Positions 56,301 through 64,000 are shown, numbered from the stretch's first letter. The stretch is DNA of 64,000 bases from Candidatus Thermokryptus mobilis (GCF_900070205.1 NZ_FAOO01000010.1:34888-98887); one strand, 5' to 3'. A program made the numbers and translations. Notes: generated from the letters alone by a model not told the origin.

Positions 56301-56560
56301 TCAGTTTTCCAAACACCTCCACCAGTTGCGCCGAAATAATAAGTCAACGGCTGTGATGGATGTCCAGCTACAGCGATTGACCTCCCACCTCTAAAGGGAC
56401 CGATCTCACGCCACTGCAAAGCACGATATAAACTCGTATCATACTTTAAAATCGCTTGCTTCTGAATCACTTGAACCTTTCTTTGCGAAAAGATCGGACT
56501 AACCGCCGTGATAAAAAGGGAAAGCAAAAACAAAGAGAGAAATAAAAATTTTGCCCTCAT
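53357..56560 (-). CDS. Secreted BNR/VPS10-sortilin-like repeat protein
   Basis: 1067 residues from ATG 56560 (signal peptide FLFLSLFLLSLFITAVSPIFS). About eleven Asp-box motifs of the type SxDxGxTW are spread through two beta-propellers (for example TEDGGFTW, SIDGGKTW, STDGGETW, STDGGKTW), matching exported glycosyl-hydrolase-like/VPS10 proteins of Bacteroidota and relatives. The C-terminal part (about 900-1067) is helical, Lys-rich and possibly coiled coil. Catalytic role uncertain; many such proteins have no proven activity. First gene of the run to 43235; an inverted repeat lies in its leader. Confidence 0.9.
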   Translation of the reverse strand: MRAKFLFLSLFLLSLFITAVSPIFSQRKVQVIQKQAILKYDTSLYRALQWREIGPFRGGRSIAVAGHPSQPLTYYFGATGGGVWKTEDGGFTWVNISDGFFKTSSVGAIAVAESDPNVIYVGMGEACLRNNISIGDGVYKSEDAGKTWKNVGLAETKVIAKIRIHPRDADIVYVAALGNPFAPSKDRGVYKSIDGGKTWRKVLYKDEKTGAVDIAIDPTNPRVIYAAMWEVYRNFWTLSSGGPGSGLWKSTDGGETWFEISNNPGFPKGIKGKIGVAVSPAKPGLIWALVEAENGGLYKSEDGGATWRKVNDDKRLWQRPFYYMHVFADPKNPDVVYVLNVQFLKSIDGGRTFNIVRTPHVDHHDLWINPENPKIMIHASDGGASVTFNGGETWTEQDYPTAQFYHVTVDNQFPYYVYGAQQDNTTVGIASRTTGMGIGVTDWYPVGGGESGYIAVRPDDPNIVYAGSYGGLLTRYNHRTKEIKNISVWPESPIGSGAKDIKYRFQWTYPIVISPHDPNVLYVTGNHVFRSTDEGMSWEVISPDLTRNDTSKIGPSGGPITKDNTTAEYYCTIYAFAESPVKKGVLWAGSDDGLIHVSTDGGKTWQNVTPRELPEWSLISIIEPSPFDAGTVYVAATKYKLGDFKPYIFKTTDYGKTWKKIVSGIPDTHFTRVVRADPNKKGILYAGTEFGIYVSFDDGENWQTLQLNLPVSPIYDIAVHPREKDLVVATHGRSFWILDDLELLYQLSDEVAKSDIYLFKPADAYRMRGGSFRRPGITLGQNPPNGVVVYYYFKEKPKDEVKIEFFDEKGNLIKSFSSKERPEREGMLEEFGFFFGQQIQPSVTAEQGLNRFVWDMRYPDAENLKDIRFWTWGGSTRGPVAVPGKYQVKLTVGTKSFTQWFEIKKDPRISTTDEEFKEQFNLLIKIRDKLSEANGTVNKIRDIVKQLDELARKLKGTSKEGEINKLIKPLKDKLTAIEGEITQNKARSSQDLLNHPVKLNGKLAALASAVASADSKPTKQMYEVFDDLSKRLDEQLKKFKDVYEKEIPEFNRKVKELEIPAIIVETK

Positions 56561-56578
56561 ATCGTTTTTCAAATTTTG

Positions 56579-56597
56579 TTTTAAACTCTGTTTAAAA
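56579..56597. promoter_or_regulatory. Inverted repeat in the leader of the BNR/VPS10 gene
   Basis: TTTTAAAC-TCT-GTTTAAAA, perfect 8-base arms with a 3-base spacer, 19-37 bases before the ATG at 56560. Could be an operator or an RNA hairpin near the ribosome binding site. AT-rich composition makes a chance origin possible. Confidence 0.3.
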
Positions 56598-56632
56598 TTT
56601 GGACGAAGAAAGAAAGTTAACAAGTTCCAAAT

Positions 56633-57727
56633 TTAGACCTGAAATCTAAACAAAATTACATCACCATCTTGAACTATGTATTCCTTCCCCTCAAACTTCA
56701 CAAGCCCATGTTCTCTAAGCGCATGCTCAGAGCCAAACTTTACAAGTTCATCCCATCTCATTATCTCAGCTTTTATAAAACCGCGTTGAAAATCGGAATG
56801 AATTTTTCCAGCTGCTTCATAAGCAGTCGTCCCCCTTTTAACTGCCCAAGCTCTAACCTCGTTTTCATTCCCGGTGAAAAAAGTTATAAGATCAAGAATT
56901 TCATACCCGACCTTGACCACCTTCTGCAACCCGGATTCTTCAAGACCAAGTTCCTTTAACAACTCCATCCTTTCATTCTCTGGAAATTGCGCAAGCTCAG
57001 CTTCAAGCTTAGCACAAATGACAACTACTGGGACATCTTCCTCTTTTGCTATGGAAAGAACCTCATCAACATATTTATTCCCATTTAAACCCGCTTCATC
57101 AACATTTGCAACATAAATAAATGGCTTAGCCGTCAATAAGTGGAGTTCATCAATTATTTGTTTATCCTCAGGGTTATACTTAAAACTGCGAGCAAATTTC
57201 CCACCATTTAAATGTGAAATCAAACTTTCATAAACTTCAAACTGATGTTGTGCTTTCTTATCGCCACTCCTTGCGATATTTCTAATTTTCTCAATTCTTT
57301 TCTGAACCGTCTCAATATCTTTCAAAATCAATTCCGTCTCAACTATCTCAATATCCCTTCTTGGGTTTATGCTCCCATTCACATGGACAACACTTTCATC
57401 TTCAAAACACCTAACGATATGAATTATTGCATCAACCTCTCGTATATGTGCAAGAAATTGATTTCCGAGACCCTCACCTTTGCTTGCCCCTTTGACAAGC
57501 CCAGCTATGTCAACAAATTCAATAACAGCTGGGGTTATCCCTCGCCTTGGTTTAAAAACATCACCGAGCTTTTTCAATCTCTCATCAGGAACGGGAACAA
57601 CCCCAATGTTCGGGTCAATGGTGCAAAAGGGATAATTTTCAGCTGGGACGCTGGAGTATGTTAAAGCGTTAAAAAGTGTTGACTTGCCAACATTTGGCAA
57701 ACCAACGATGCCACATTTAAAACCCAT
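56633..57727 (-). CDS. ychF: YchF family redox-regulated ATPase (OLA1)
   Basis: 364 residues. P-loop GLPNVGKSTLFNAL near residue 9, switch region DIAGLVKGASKGEGLGNQFLAHIRE, and NVDE in place of the NKxD GTPase motif, which explains ATP rather than GTP preference. C-terminal TGS-like domain (HSDFQRGFIKAEIMRWDEL... VQDGDVILFRFQV). Ribosome-associated stress-linked ATPase. Normal length. Confidence 0.97.
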   Translation of the reverse strand: MGFKCGIVGLPNVGKSTLFNALTYSSVPAENYPFCTIDPNIGVVPVPDERLKKLGDVFKPRRGITPAVIEFVDIAGLVKGASKGEGLGNQFLAHIREVDAIIHIVRCFEDESVVHVNGSINPRRDIEIVETELILKDIETVQKRIEKIRNIARSGDKKAQHQFEVYESLISHLNGGKFARSFKYNPEDKQIIDELHLLTAKPFIYVANVDEAGLNGNKYVDEVLSIAKEEDVPVVVICAKLEAELAQFPENERMELLKELGLEESGLQKVVKVGYEILDLITFFTGNENEVRAWAVKRGTTAYEAAGKIHSDFQRGFIKAEIMRWDELVKFGSEHALREHGLVKFEGKEYIVQDGDVILFRFQV

Positions 57728-57745
57728 AAAAGTTTAGCAAAAATT

Positions 57746-58264
57746 TTAAAAGTTTTCATCCTCATCAAAATCATCAATCTCCGGTTCAATATCGCTTCGC
57801 ATTCCTTTATCAAAATCATCCGCCCCGCGCATGATCTCCGAAAGAAAGGAAAGATAAGCCCTTGGGTTTTCTTTTGACATCTGAATTTTTATCGTATCAA
57901 TCAAACCATCAATCGCCTTAATAATGTCTTTGTCTGAATAATTCAAATCACCCGACTCAATATGATCACCAAGCCGAGAAACTATATCCCAATGTATGAT
58001 ATCCGGGTCCTCAATCATCTCACCCCTTACTTCCTCAAGCAATCTCTTAAAAGATTTTGACTTTATTTCATTCACAAGCCCCTTAAGAGATGAAACAAGG
58101 TAAGCATCCGTTAACCTATCGCCTTGATTCTGAAAAATTTTATCAACCTCATAAATCGCATATTCAATGACTGGCAAAATTTCAATTGATTTCTCATTCA
58201 GTTGTTTTATCCTCTTTCCCTTTTTACCTTTTTTTCCCGAGGATTTTTTAGCCGATTTGCTCAT
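57746..58264 (-). CDS. Hypothetical charged protein
   Basis: 172 residues, no family recognised. Strikingly polar: the first 20 residues are Lys/Gly/Ser (SAKKSSGKKGKKGKRIKQ), the middle is helical (IEYAIYEVDKIFQNQGDRLTDAYLVSSLKGLVNEI), and the last 20 are acidic (EPEIDDFDEDENF). No signal peptide or membrane segment. The basic tail suggests nucleic-acid or ribosome contact (inference). It starts 18 bases after ychF's upstream side, in the same direction, so may be cotranscribed. Confidence 0.75.
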   Translation of the reverse strand: MSKSAKKSSGKKGKKGKRIKQLNEKSIEILPVIEYAIYEVDKIFQNQGDRLTDAYLVSSLKGLVNEIKSKSFKRLLEEVRGEMIEDPDIIHWDIVSRLGDHIESGDLNYSDKDIIKAIDGLIDTIKIQMSKENPRAYLSFLSEIMRGADDFDKGMRSDIEPEIDDFDEDENF

Positions 58265-58315
58265 TTAAAATTTCACCTCTTTGAGATTAATTTCTTCCTT
58301 CGCTCGCAAATTTAA

Positions 58316-59413
58316 TCACTTTTTCAGATATTCAAAAATTTTCTTCCCGATCAATGTGTTATCTCCAAAGCCAGCAAACGCCTCTGCTCCCGGTCCAAAA
58401 GCAAAAACAGGGACCATTATCCCTGTGTGATTTTTCGTAACGAATTTCCCTTCAACTTTCTTTTCTTCTACCGAGCCACCGACAATAGCATAACCCCCTG
58501 TTTCATGGTCAGCCGTGACTATAACAAGAGTATTTCCATCTTTTTGTGCGAATTCAAGTGCAACCCCAATTGCTTCATCAAAATCAGCCATTTCTTTTAA
58601 AATTTGTTCACTATCATTTGCATGCCCAGCCCAATCAATCTGAGAACCCTCAACCATAAGAAAGAAACCATCTTTATCCCTTGATAAAAACTCAATTGCC
58701 TTTTTCGTCATCTCCGAAAGTGTCGGTTTTCTATTCGGGGCATAAGGCGGATGATTTTCAGCAAACAAACCTATAACCTTACCTGCTTTATCAAAGTTAA
58801 AATTGTAAAATTCCTCCGGCTTTGAAATAAAATAATATCCTCTTCTTCTCATCGTGTCAATTAAGTCCTGCCCATCCTCTCTCTTTCCACCCTTTGATTT
58901 AGGCAAAAACCAACCCCAACCACCTCCAAGGTAAAGATCAGCATTTGCTTCTTTTGCTATTTGTTCGGCAATTTTAATTTGCATGTTTCTATCTGGAACA
59001 TGTGCAACAAAAGCAGCTGGCGTTGCATGAGTAATTGCGCAAACGACAACTATACCCGTTGCCTTCCCAATCTTGTTCGCATATTCAAGAACTGTTTCCC
59101 TTCTCTCACCATCACAATCAATCCCAATCGCAACATTTTTTGTTTTATAGCCCGTGCTCATCGCAGTCGCCCCAGCTGCTGAATCAGTTATATATTCATC
59201 ACACGAATTCGTCGTCAAAAGACCAACGACTTTAAACTTTTCAAGATTTAAATTTCCCTTATATGTTTTCCCAGCGCTTATTTGCGCAAGCCCCATCCCA
59301 TCACCGATCATCAAAATTATATTCTTCGGCTTAAGCGATTGCTGAGCATATAAGCTGAAAGAAAACAAAAAAATAAAAAAAGCGAACAAAACTAAAATTT
59401 TTACCCGCTTCAT
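58316..59413 (-). CDS. Alkaline phosphatase
   Basis: 365 residues, exported (signal FAFFIFLFSFSLYA). Core motifs of the PhoA superfamily: NIILMIGDGMG (metal Asp), nucleophile Ser in YITDSAAGATAMSTGYKTKN, DWAGHAND, ADHETGG, and KNHTGIMVPVFAFG with final His ligand. Shorter than E. coli PhoA (about 450) but typical of compact bacterial versions. Releases phosphate from organic esters in the periplasm. Coupled to the CYTH gene by ATGA. Confidence 0.94.
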   Translation of the reverse strand: MKRVKILVLFAFFIFLFSFSLYAQQSLKPKNIILMIGDGMGLAQISAGKTYKGNLNLEKFKVVGLLTTNSCDEYITDSAAGATAMSTGYKTKNVAIGIDCDGERRETVLEYANKIGKATGIVVVCAITHATPAAFVAHVPDRNMQIKIAEQIAKEANADLYLGGGWGWFLPKSKGGKREDGQDLIDTMRRRGYYFISKPEEFYNFNFDKAGKVIGLFAENHPPYAPNRKPTLSEMTKKAIEFLSRDKDGFFLMVEGSQIDWAGHANDSEQILKEMADFDEAIGVALEFAQKDGNTLVIVTADHETGGYAIVGGSVEEKKVEGKFVTKNHTGIMVPVFAFGPGAEAFAGFGDNTLIGKKIFEYLKK

Positions 59414-59922
59414 TTATTTCCCTGATTTTGTTTTAACAAATCCGAATAAGATACCTTCACAAATTCAGAACCGCGCAATGAAAACTTATCAATCAAAAAC
59501 TCCATCAAACCATCAACATCACCACCATCATCAATCACTTCAAATTCAATGAAATTTCCAAGCTCCTTCACCTCATCAATGTGAATCCTTGCGTTCTTGT
59601 AAAGAAAAACCTTTCTCTTCTTCTCAACAATCACATCTACGCCGAGCGCTTCCGAAAGTAAAACTTTCAATTCATCCGCATTGTGCACTTTTAAAACCCG
59701 GTAATCGCTCCATCGCTTATCGCTTGTTTCATCCCTGCGATAAAAAATCAACTCCGCACCGCCCGTGTTAAATTCTCTCATCTTCAATCTACCATCTCCA
59801 ACTTTAAAATAAGTATCAATTTGAATGAAATCATCCTTGAGTTCAGCTCCAACTTCAACAGCTATTCTCTCAGCCAGAGATATATCATCAAACTTAACTT
59901 TGATCTCAAGATTTCTCGGCAC
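59410..59922 (-). CDS. CYTH-domain protein (class IV adenylate cyclase / triphosphatase family)
   Basis: 170 residues. N-terminal LEIKVKF is the ExExK-type motif (EIKVK) of the CYTH fold; further paired charged residues include DTYFKVGDGRLKMRE, KKRKVFLYKNARIHIDEV and FIEFEVIDD. Members hydrolyse triphosphates (thiamine triphosphate, tripolyphosphate) or make cAMP; activity here is not decidable. GTG start at 59922. Confidence 0.85.
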   Translation of the reverse strand: MPRNLEIKVKFDDISLAERIAVEVGAELKDDFIQIDTYFKVGDGRLKMREFNTGGAELIFYRRDETSDKRWSDYRVLKVHNADELKVLLSEALGVDVIVEKKRKVFLYKNARIHIDEVKELGNFIEFEVIDDGGDVDGLMEFLIDKFSLRGSEFVKVSYSDLLKQNQGNK

Positions 59923-59936
59923 TTACTCGTGAAAAT

Positions 59937-61820
59937 TTACTTTAAAAATGAGATTTTCCGCGAATTTGAAAAGATAACTTTCCCGTTTTTAAAAGCATTC
60001 ATCCTGCAAACATAAAACCCGCTTGCAACTTCAACTCCGTTATTATCCGTCCCATCCCAATAAAACTGGTATCGTCCATTAAAATGAAACCCAGAAACTA
60101 TCTTTTTAACCTCACGCCCAAGCAGATCATAAATCCTGATATCAACAAACGAGCCAGACGGGACAGAATAACTAAAATTGATAACTGAGTTGAACGGATT
60201 CGGATACCCTGGAGACAGATTAAAATCTGCCAAGATACTTTCAAGCCCGACATTCGTTATAACCACATTTGACGGTTGACTCTCGTTTTTCAATCTATCA
60301 AGCGATGTGACAACATAGGTATAAATCCTCGCCGTATCTGGAATCCTGTCGGTATATATGTTAACAGAAGAAGCCGAGGGAACTATTCCTATTATATTTC
60401 TCGGATCGTTTAAATTAACGATCTCACTTTGCTCAACCCTATAAATGACATAATAGCTTGGCTTTTGACCATCCGAAGCTGGCTCTGGATTAAACCAAAC
60501 AAGCTGCCAGGTATATGAATCCAGTTTTCTTATCAAAAGTCCCTGAGGTGGATTTGGAGGTATGCTGTCCTTCCAACGCATCGCTGGAGGAATTGCAAAT
60601 GTCCCATATTTAAACTGTTTGAGTGAGTCAAGATATGCTAAAACGTTTGAGTACCTAAAAATGACCGCTCCATACGCAGCAATGCCTCTTGTAAAATCTA
60701 TTTCTGCGGAAATCTCGCTAAAAGGATTATCCCCATAAATTCCGATATAAACATGTCTACCAAACATATTTGCGTTCCAATCTTGAGATATAACCCTGAA
60801 ATCGTATTCAGAACCGATATCCCAATAAACTTGGGGAGCGTGATAATCTATCAATCCTAATTGAGCCCACTTTCTCGGATCAGACCTTCCATCACGATAG
60901 AGGTCAAAATACGCTTGATTTATCGGCAATCTCCAACCTTGATAAATTCCCGGAGTCGTGGTTCCAATTTTAACCCACGGCTTCAAATTTTTAACAGTGT
61001 CATAAACAGCCCTGACAAACCTTTCAATTGAAAGACGAGCGAAATCATCTCTACCCAATCCATACGGATTACCATTTTCATAATCACTGCGATTGTTAAA
61101 ATAAAAATTGAAAGAATCACCGTAAGTATATGCCCCGGGAAACCGAATATAATCAAAATGAATTCCGTCAATGTCATACTTCCTGACAAGCTCGGAAACA
61201 ACACTTAAAAGATATTTCCTGACATAGGGATTTGCTGGGTCAAGCCAAATAAGTTTCAAATTTCCAAATGTTATAAGCCAATTGCCCTGCGAATCTTTAG
61301 CGAAAAGTTTGGTGTTCCACCTATTGCTGTCATCAATAGCTATGTGCCTTGGTTGTGAAATAGCAAGATGATAAATTGTGTCCGGCAAAGTCAAAAGATT
61401 ATAAACATTTATCCAAGCGTGAACTTCAATCCCATATTGGTGAGATTTTTGAATGAGATAATTTAACGGATCATAAAATTGTGGCGGATTTTCCTTCGTT
61501 CCAGGCGGGGTCCCAAGATTAGGATAAAGCGTCCCATCCTGATCAACCATTAAGGGTGATGTTAAATACGATGCCCAAGGAACTATCTCCGACTCATAAT
61601 AAGCTTGACCACGAGCAAGCACCTGAAAAATTATTGCGTTGAACCCTCCACTTCTTGCAACATTAACTATCCTGTCAAGCTCCTGCTTTTGATTTGTAGC
61701 CCTAACAGAAAGAGGAAAATCAAGACCACTTGTAGCAACCCAAAGTCCTCTAAATTCAAACTTAGGTTGAGAAAGTGCAAAAGAAAACAGAAAAAACAAT
61801 ACAAGGTAAAAGTGCTTCAT
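59937..61820 (-). CDS. GHL10-family glycosidase with T9SS C-terminal sorting domain
   Basis: 627 residues from ATG 61820 (signal KHFYLVLFFLFSFALS). The N-terminal catalytic-type domain matches DUF187/GHL10 (EFRGLWVATSGLDFP, GFNAIIFQVLARGQAYY, YGIEVHAWINVYN, YDIDGIHFDYIRFPG), a fibronectin-like domain follows (PPNPPQGLLIRKLDSYTWQLVW), and residues about 540-627 form a Por-secretion type A domain (LSPGYPNPFNSVINFSYSVP, IYDLLGREV, WDGTDNNGVEVASGFYV). It should therefore be exported by the type IX system and anchored or released at the surface. Substrate polysaccharide unknown. Confidence 0.93.
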   Translation of the reverse strand: MKHFYLVLFFLFSFALSQPKFEFRGLWVATSGLDFPLSVRATNQKQELDRIVNVARSGGFNAIIFQVLARGQAYYESEIVPWASYLTSPLMVDQDGTLYPNLGTPPGTKENPPQFYDPLNYLIQKSHQYGIEVHAWINVYNLLTLPDTIYHLAISQPRHIAIDDSNRWNTKLFAKDSQGNWLITFGNLKLIWLDPANPYVRKYLLSVVSELVRKYDIDGIHFDYIRFPGAYTYGDSFNFYFNNRSDYENGNPYGLGRDDFARLSIERFVRAVYDTVKNLKPWVKIGTTTPGIYQGWRLPINQAYFDLYRDGRSDPRKWAQLGLIDYHAPQVYWDIGSEYDFRVISQDWNANMFGRHVYIGIYGDNPFSEISAEIDFTRGIAAYGAVIFRYSNVLAYLDSLKQFKYGTFAIPPAMRWKDSIPPNPPQGLLIRKLDSYTWQLVWFNPEPASDGQKPSYYVIYRVEQSEIVNLNDPRNIIGIVPSASSVNIYTDRIPDTARIYTYVVTSLDRLKNESQPSNVVITNVGLESILADFNLSPGYPNPFNSVINFSYSVPSGSFVDIRIYDLLGREVKKIVSGFHFNGRYQFYWDGTDNNGVEVASGFYVCRMNAFKNGKVIFSNSRKISFLK

Positions 61821-61850
61821 TTGATTAAACAAAATTTTTTATCCCGTAAA

Positions 61851-63209
61851 TCAATCTTTCAACTCATAAAGCGATTTCCTTATTATCTCCATTCCCTCAT
61901 CTACTTCTTCCTTAGTGATCGTAAGAGGTGGTCTGAATCTTATTGACCTCTCACCGCAACCAATCATCACAGCGCCATTTTCATAAACCTTCCTTAAAAA
62001 TTTCTTCCTGAAATCGGCATCGGGTAAATCAAATGCACACATCAAACCCCTTCCCCTCGCATTTGAAATAATATCTGGAAATTCGCTTTGTAATTGTATC
62101 AACTTATCCAAGAGATAATCCCCAACAACTCTTGCATTCTCAATTAAATTTTCCTCGTGTATGACCTCAAGGATTCTCGCGAACCTGACCATGTCTGTCA
62201 AATTACCGCCAAATGTTGAATTTATCCTGCTTGAAACATGAAAAACATTGTCCTTGACTTCATCAACCCTTTCACCAACAAGGATCCCACAAACTTGTGA
62301 TTTCTTACCGAAAGCAATTATATCTGGTTTAACAAAGTGCTCATGCGCCCACATTTTTCCAGTCAAACCAATTCCTGTTTGAACCTCATCCATTATATAC
62401 ATAATTTCATTTTCATCACAAATCTCACGCAATGCAACGAGAAATTCCTTTCTGAAGTGATTATCTCCACCCTCCGCTTGAATCGGTTCAATTATCAAAG
62501 CTGCGATGTTATGACCGTATTCCCTTATCGCATCCTTTATCTGATTCAAGGCTAAATTCTCCTCTTCCTGAACCTTCTTCAAATTCTCTTCGTTGAGTGG
62601 AAACTTTATAGCCGGGTTATGAATTCTCGGCCATTTGAACTTTGGGAAATATTTATGCTTTATTGGGTCAGTATTAGTAAGAGAAAGCGTATAACCAAGT
62701 CGCCCGTGAAATGCCTGACGGAAATGTATCACAACCATTTTTGATTCATCTTCAACCGATTTATAAAAACCACGCTCAAGATTTTTCTGCATCTTCCAGT
62801 CAAAAGCAACTTTAAGTGCGTTTTCAACCGCTGGAGCTCCACCCTCAATGAAAAAAGCATACTTAAAATAACTCGGAACAGCAAGATTGAAAAATGTCTC
62901 AACAAATTCAGCATACTCAAGCGGGTAAATATCGGAAAGCGTCGGCTTATTAACCGCAACAAGCTTGAGCTTCTCAAGGAACTCCTCCTCAAGGAGTTTA
63001 GGATGATTCATCCCAAGCGCCGATGAAGCAAAGAAAGAAAACAAATCAAGATACACCCTGCCCGTCTTAGCGTCAACAAGACGCCGACCCTGACTATTTT
63101 TAAGGTCAATGACCATATCAAAACCATCAACTAAAATGTGCTTTGAAAGAATTGAATGAACATCTGAAGGATTAATTTTAACTGATTTAATCATCTCTCT
63201 TGTGACCAT
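61851..63209 (-). CDS. lat: L-lysine 6-transaminase
   Basis: PLP-dependent class III aminotransferase, 452 residues, of the Lat group that converts L-lysine to 2-aminoadipate semialdehyde with 2-oxoglutarate. Group features include GRVYLDLFSFFASSALGMNHP, FFIEGGAPAVENALK, MDEVQTGIGLTGK, PLP-binding Lys in IIAFGKKSQVCGI and C-terminal IRFRPPLTITKEEVDEG. Start ATG 63209. The next enzyme of the pathway (a semialdehyde dehydrogenase) is not present in the window. Divergent from the OLD-type gene. Confidence 0.9.
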   Translation of the reverse strand: MVTREMIKSVKINPSDVHSILSKHILVDGFDMVIDLKNSQGRRLVDAKTGRVYLDLFSFFASSALGMNHPKLLEEEFLEKLKLVAVNKPTLSDIYPLEYAEFVETFFNLAVPSYFKYAFFIEGGAPAVENALKVAFDWKMQKNLERGFYKSVEDESKMVVIHFRQAFHGRLGYTLSLTNTDPIKHKYFPKFKWPRIHNPAIKFPLNEENLKKVQEEENLALNQIKDAIREYGHNIAALIIEPIQAEGGDNHFRKEFLVALREICDENEIMYIMDEVQTGIGLTGKMWAHEHFVKPDIIAFGKKSQVCGILVGERVDEVKDNVFHVSSRINSTFGGNLTDMVRFARILEVIHEENLIENARVVGDYLLDKLIQLQSEFPDIISNARGRGLMCAFDLPDADFRKKFLRKVYENGAVMIGCGERSIRFRPPLTITKEEVDEGMEIIRKSLYELKD

Positions 63210-63379
63210 ATTTTAACCTTCCATCCTTTGTTTTACTTGTTTTTAATTTAAAAATTCCCCCTGTAAAATCAAAGGTTTTCTCGGGAAACTTTGAAGTTTG
63301 ATGAAAAGTTATTTAAATTTTGAGCAAGCATAAACTTCTTATCGCCGTGAAATAGCCGACTAGAATCTCGGAGTTTAGG

Positions 63380-64000
63380 ATGGAAGATGTGAATAAGGGA
63401 AAACAAGCAATGGTAGAAATTGATTCTGGTGGTATTGCAATTACCTATTCTTCCGGACGTGTAATGAAAGTTTCAAATGAGATGAAAGAAGAAGTTACTT
63501 TGATGTATTTATCCCTTGATCGCCAAGCTTCCAGACAGGTAAGTCCTTCCCAGTGGACATTATATGGGAAATTACTAAAACACATAAATTCTCAAATTAC
63601 ACTACAGAAAAAAGAAGAATTTAAAAATAAAGTTCAAGAAGTCTACACTAATAATATTTATTCGGCGGTACAACAAGTAGAAGACATCTTAAAAGGACAT
63701 ATTCGTGACCAAACTGGGCTTGATGTTTCACTTAAATTATCAATTTTGGATCCCATGGAAGTTATCAAAAATTTAAGACCATATTTTAAAGAAGGTGATA
63801 TAGAATATGATTCAGAAGATATGGGAGCGGGTACTCAGAGCGCTTTAGCAATTGCAATTGCTCGTGCCTATGCCGAAGTAATTCGCAAACCTTTAATCAT
63901 CGCAATTGAGGAGCCTGAACTTTATCTTCATCCCCATGGTTGCAGACACTTTTATAAGCTTTTAAAAGATTTAGCAGATAGTGGTTTACAAGTCATCTAT
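63380..64000 (+). pseudogene. N-terminally truncated OLD-family ATP-dependent nuclease (runs off window)
   Basis: 207 codons visible, open to the right edge. ATG 63380 has CGGAG 6 bases upstream. The translation matches the middle of OLD-family ATPases: LDRQASRQVSPSQWTLYGK, signature-like GAGTQSALAIAIARAY, Walker B IIAIEEPELYLHPHG. OLD proteins begin with a Walker A segment (GxNxSGKS) and about 100-130 residues before this region; here the frame is closed by a stop at 63353 and none of the upstream 170 bases encodes it, so ATP binding would fail unless it is supplied elsewhere. Leu is mostly TTA and Arg often CGT/CGC, unlike neighbours. Annotated as broken; it could be an unusual short protein. 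Confidence 0.6.

Noticed and set aside
1..64000. CRISPR arrays, IS elements, rRNA or integrated phage
   Set aside because: No regularly spaced repeats, transposase or phage genes seen on either strand.

Overview
This window is ordinary chromosome from a low-GC, probably thermophilic bacterium of the FCB group (Bacteroidota / Ignavibacteria / Kryptoniota side of the tree). The evidence is a C-terminal Por/T9SS type A sorting domain on the glycosidase at 59937-61820, a bacterial GGGP-synthase-family gene (17335-18120), a PorV-like barrel protein, DPP IV and VPS10/BNR-type secreted proteins, a TonB receptor, and Lys/Glu/Ile-rich proteins. The exact genus cannot be fixed from the sequence alone; a Kryptonia-like lineage is my best inference. 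Genes are dense, mostly on the minus strand and often coupled by ATGA or TTGA overlaps. No gap exceeds about 205 bases. There is no rRNA, CRISPR array, IS element or intact phage.

Layout. 1-1368: end of uvrA. 1415-10908 (minus): long run of small-molecule and housekeeping genes (ygfZ, free Met-sulfoxide reductase, SDR, LOG-type hydrolase, SirB1-like protein, cobalamin adenosyltransferase, ispE, then AMMECR1 + MEMO1 proteins, a DUF2520 dehydrogenase-like protein, a PHP phosphatase and a B12/metal-binding protein), with a convincing promoter in front of ygfZ. 10971-14457: DPP IV, a Cys-rich MarR regulator and a cytochrome P460, with a promoter and a perfect inverted-repeat operator upstream of P460. 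14511-18727 (plus): tRNA-Val, alaS, GGGP synthase, gmhA. 18724-26696 (minus): helix-hairpin-helix/barrel protein, PorV-like protein, TauE/SafE transporter, DUF2279 protein, GH57 glucanotransferase, lysS. 26759-28645 (plus): small membrane protein, class II aldolase, ddl. 28646-35187: TIGR03545/TIGR03546 pair, lpdA, tRNA-Ser, a Spy-like protein with its ECF sigma and anti-sigma genes, and a lipoprotein. 35249-43030: HIT protein and a complete fliLMNOPQR-flhBA block encoding the flagellar export gate and switch, with a sigma-54-like promoter.

43235-56560 is the most distinctive region. It is a collinear minus-strand run encoding a BNR/VPS10-type secreted protein, a TonB receptor, a TlpA thioredoxin, a 1387-residue exported multi-domain protein ending in a caspase (C14) domain, a metallophosphoesterase-tetraheme cytochrome-LysM fusion, and a barrel-ended envelope protein, closed by a strong terminator. 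Two of these proteins appear to share an FlgT-like module. I read it as an uncharacterised envelope/redox locus; its function is unknown.

56633-63209 (minus): ychF, a charged hypothetical protein, alkaline phosphatase, a CYTH-domain protein, a T9SS-secreted GHL10 glycosidase and L-lysine 6-transaminase. 63380 to the right edge: an OLD-family ATPase/nuclease gene that lacks the usual N-terminal Walker A part and has different codon use, probably an acquired and truncated defence-type gene.
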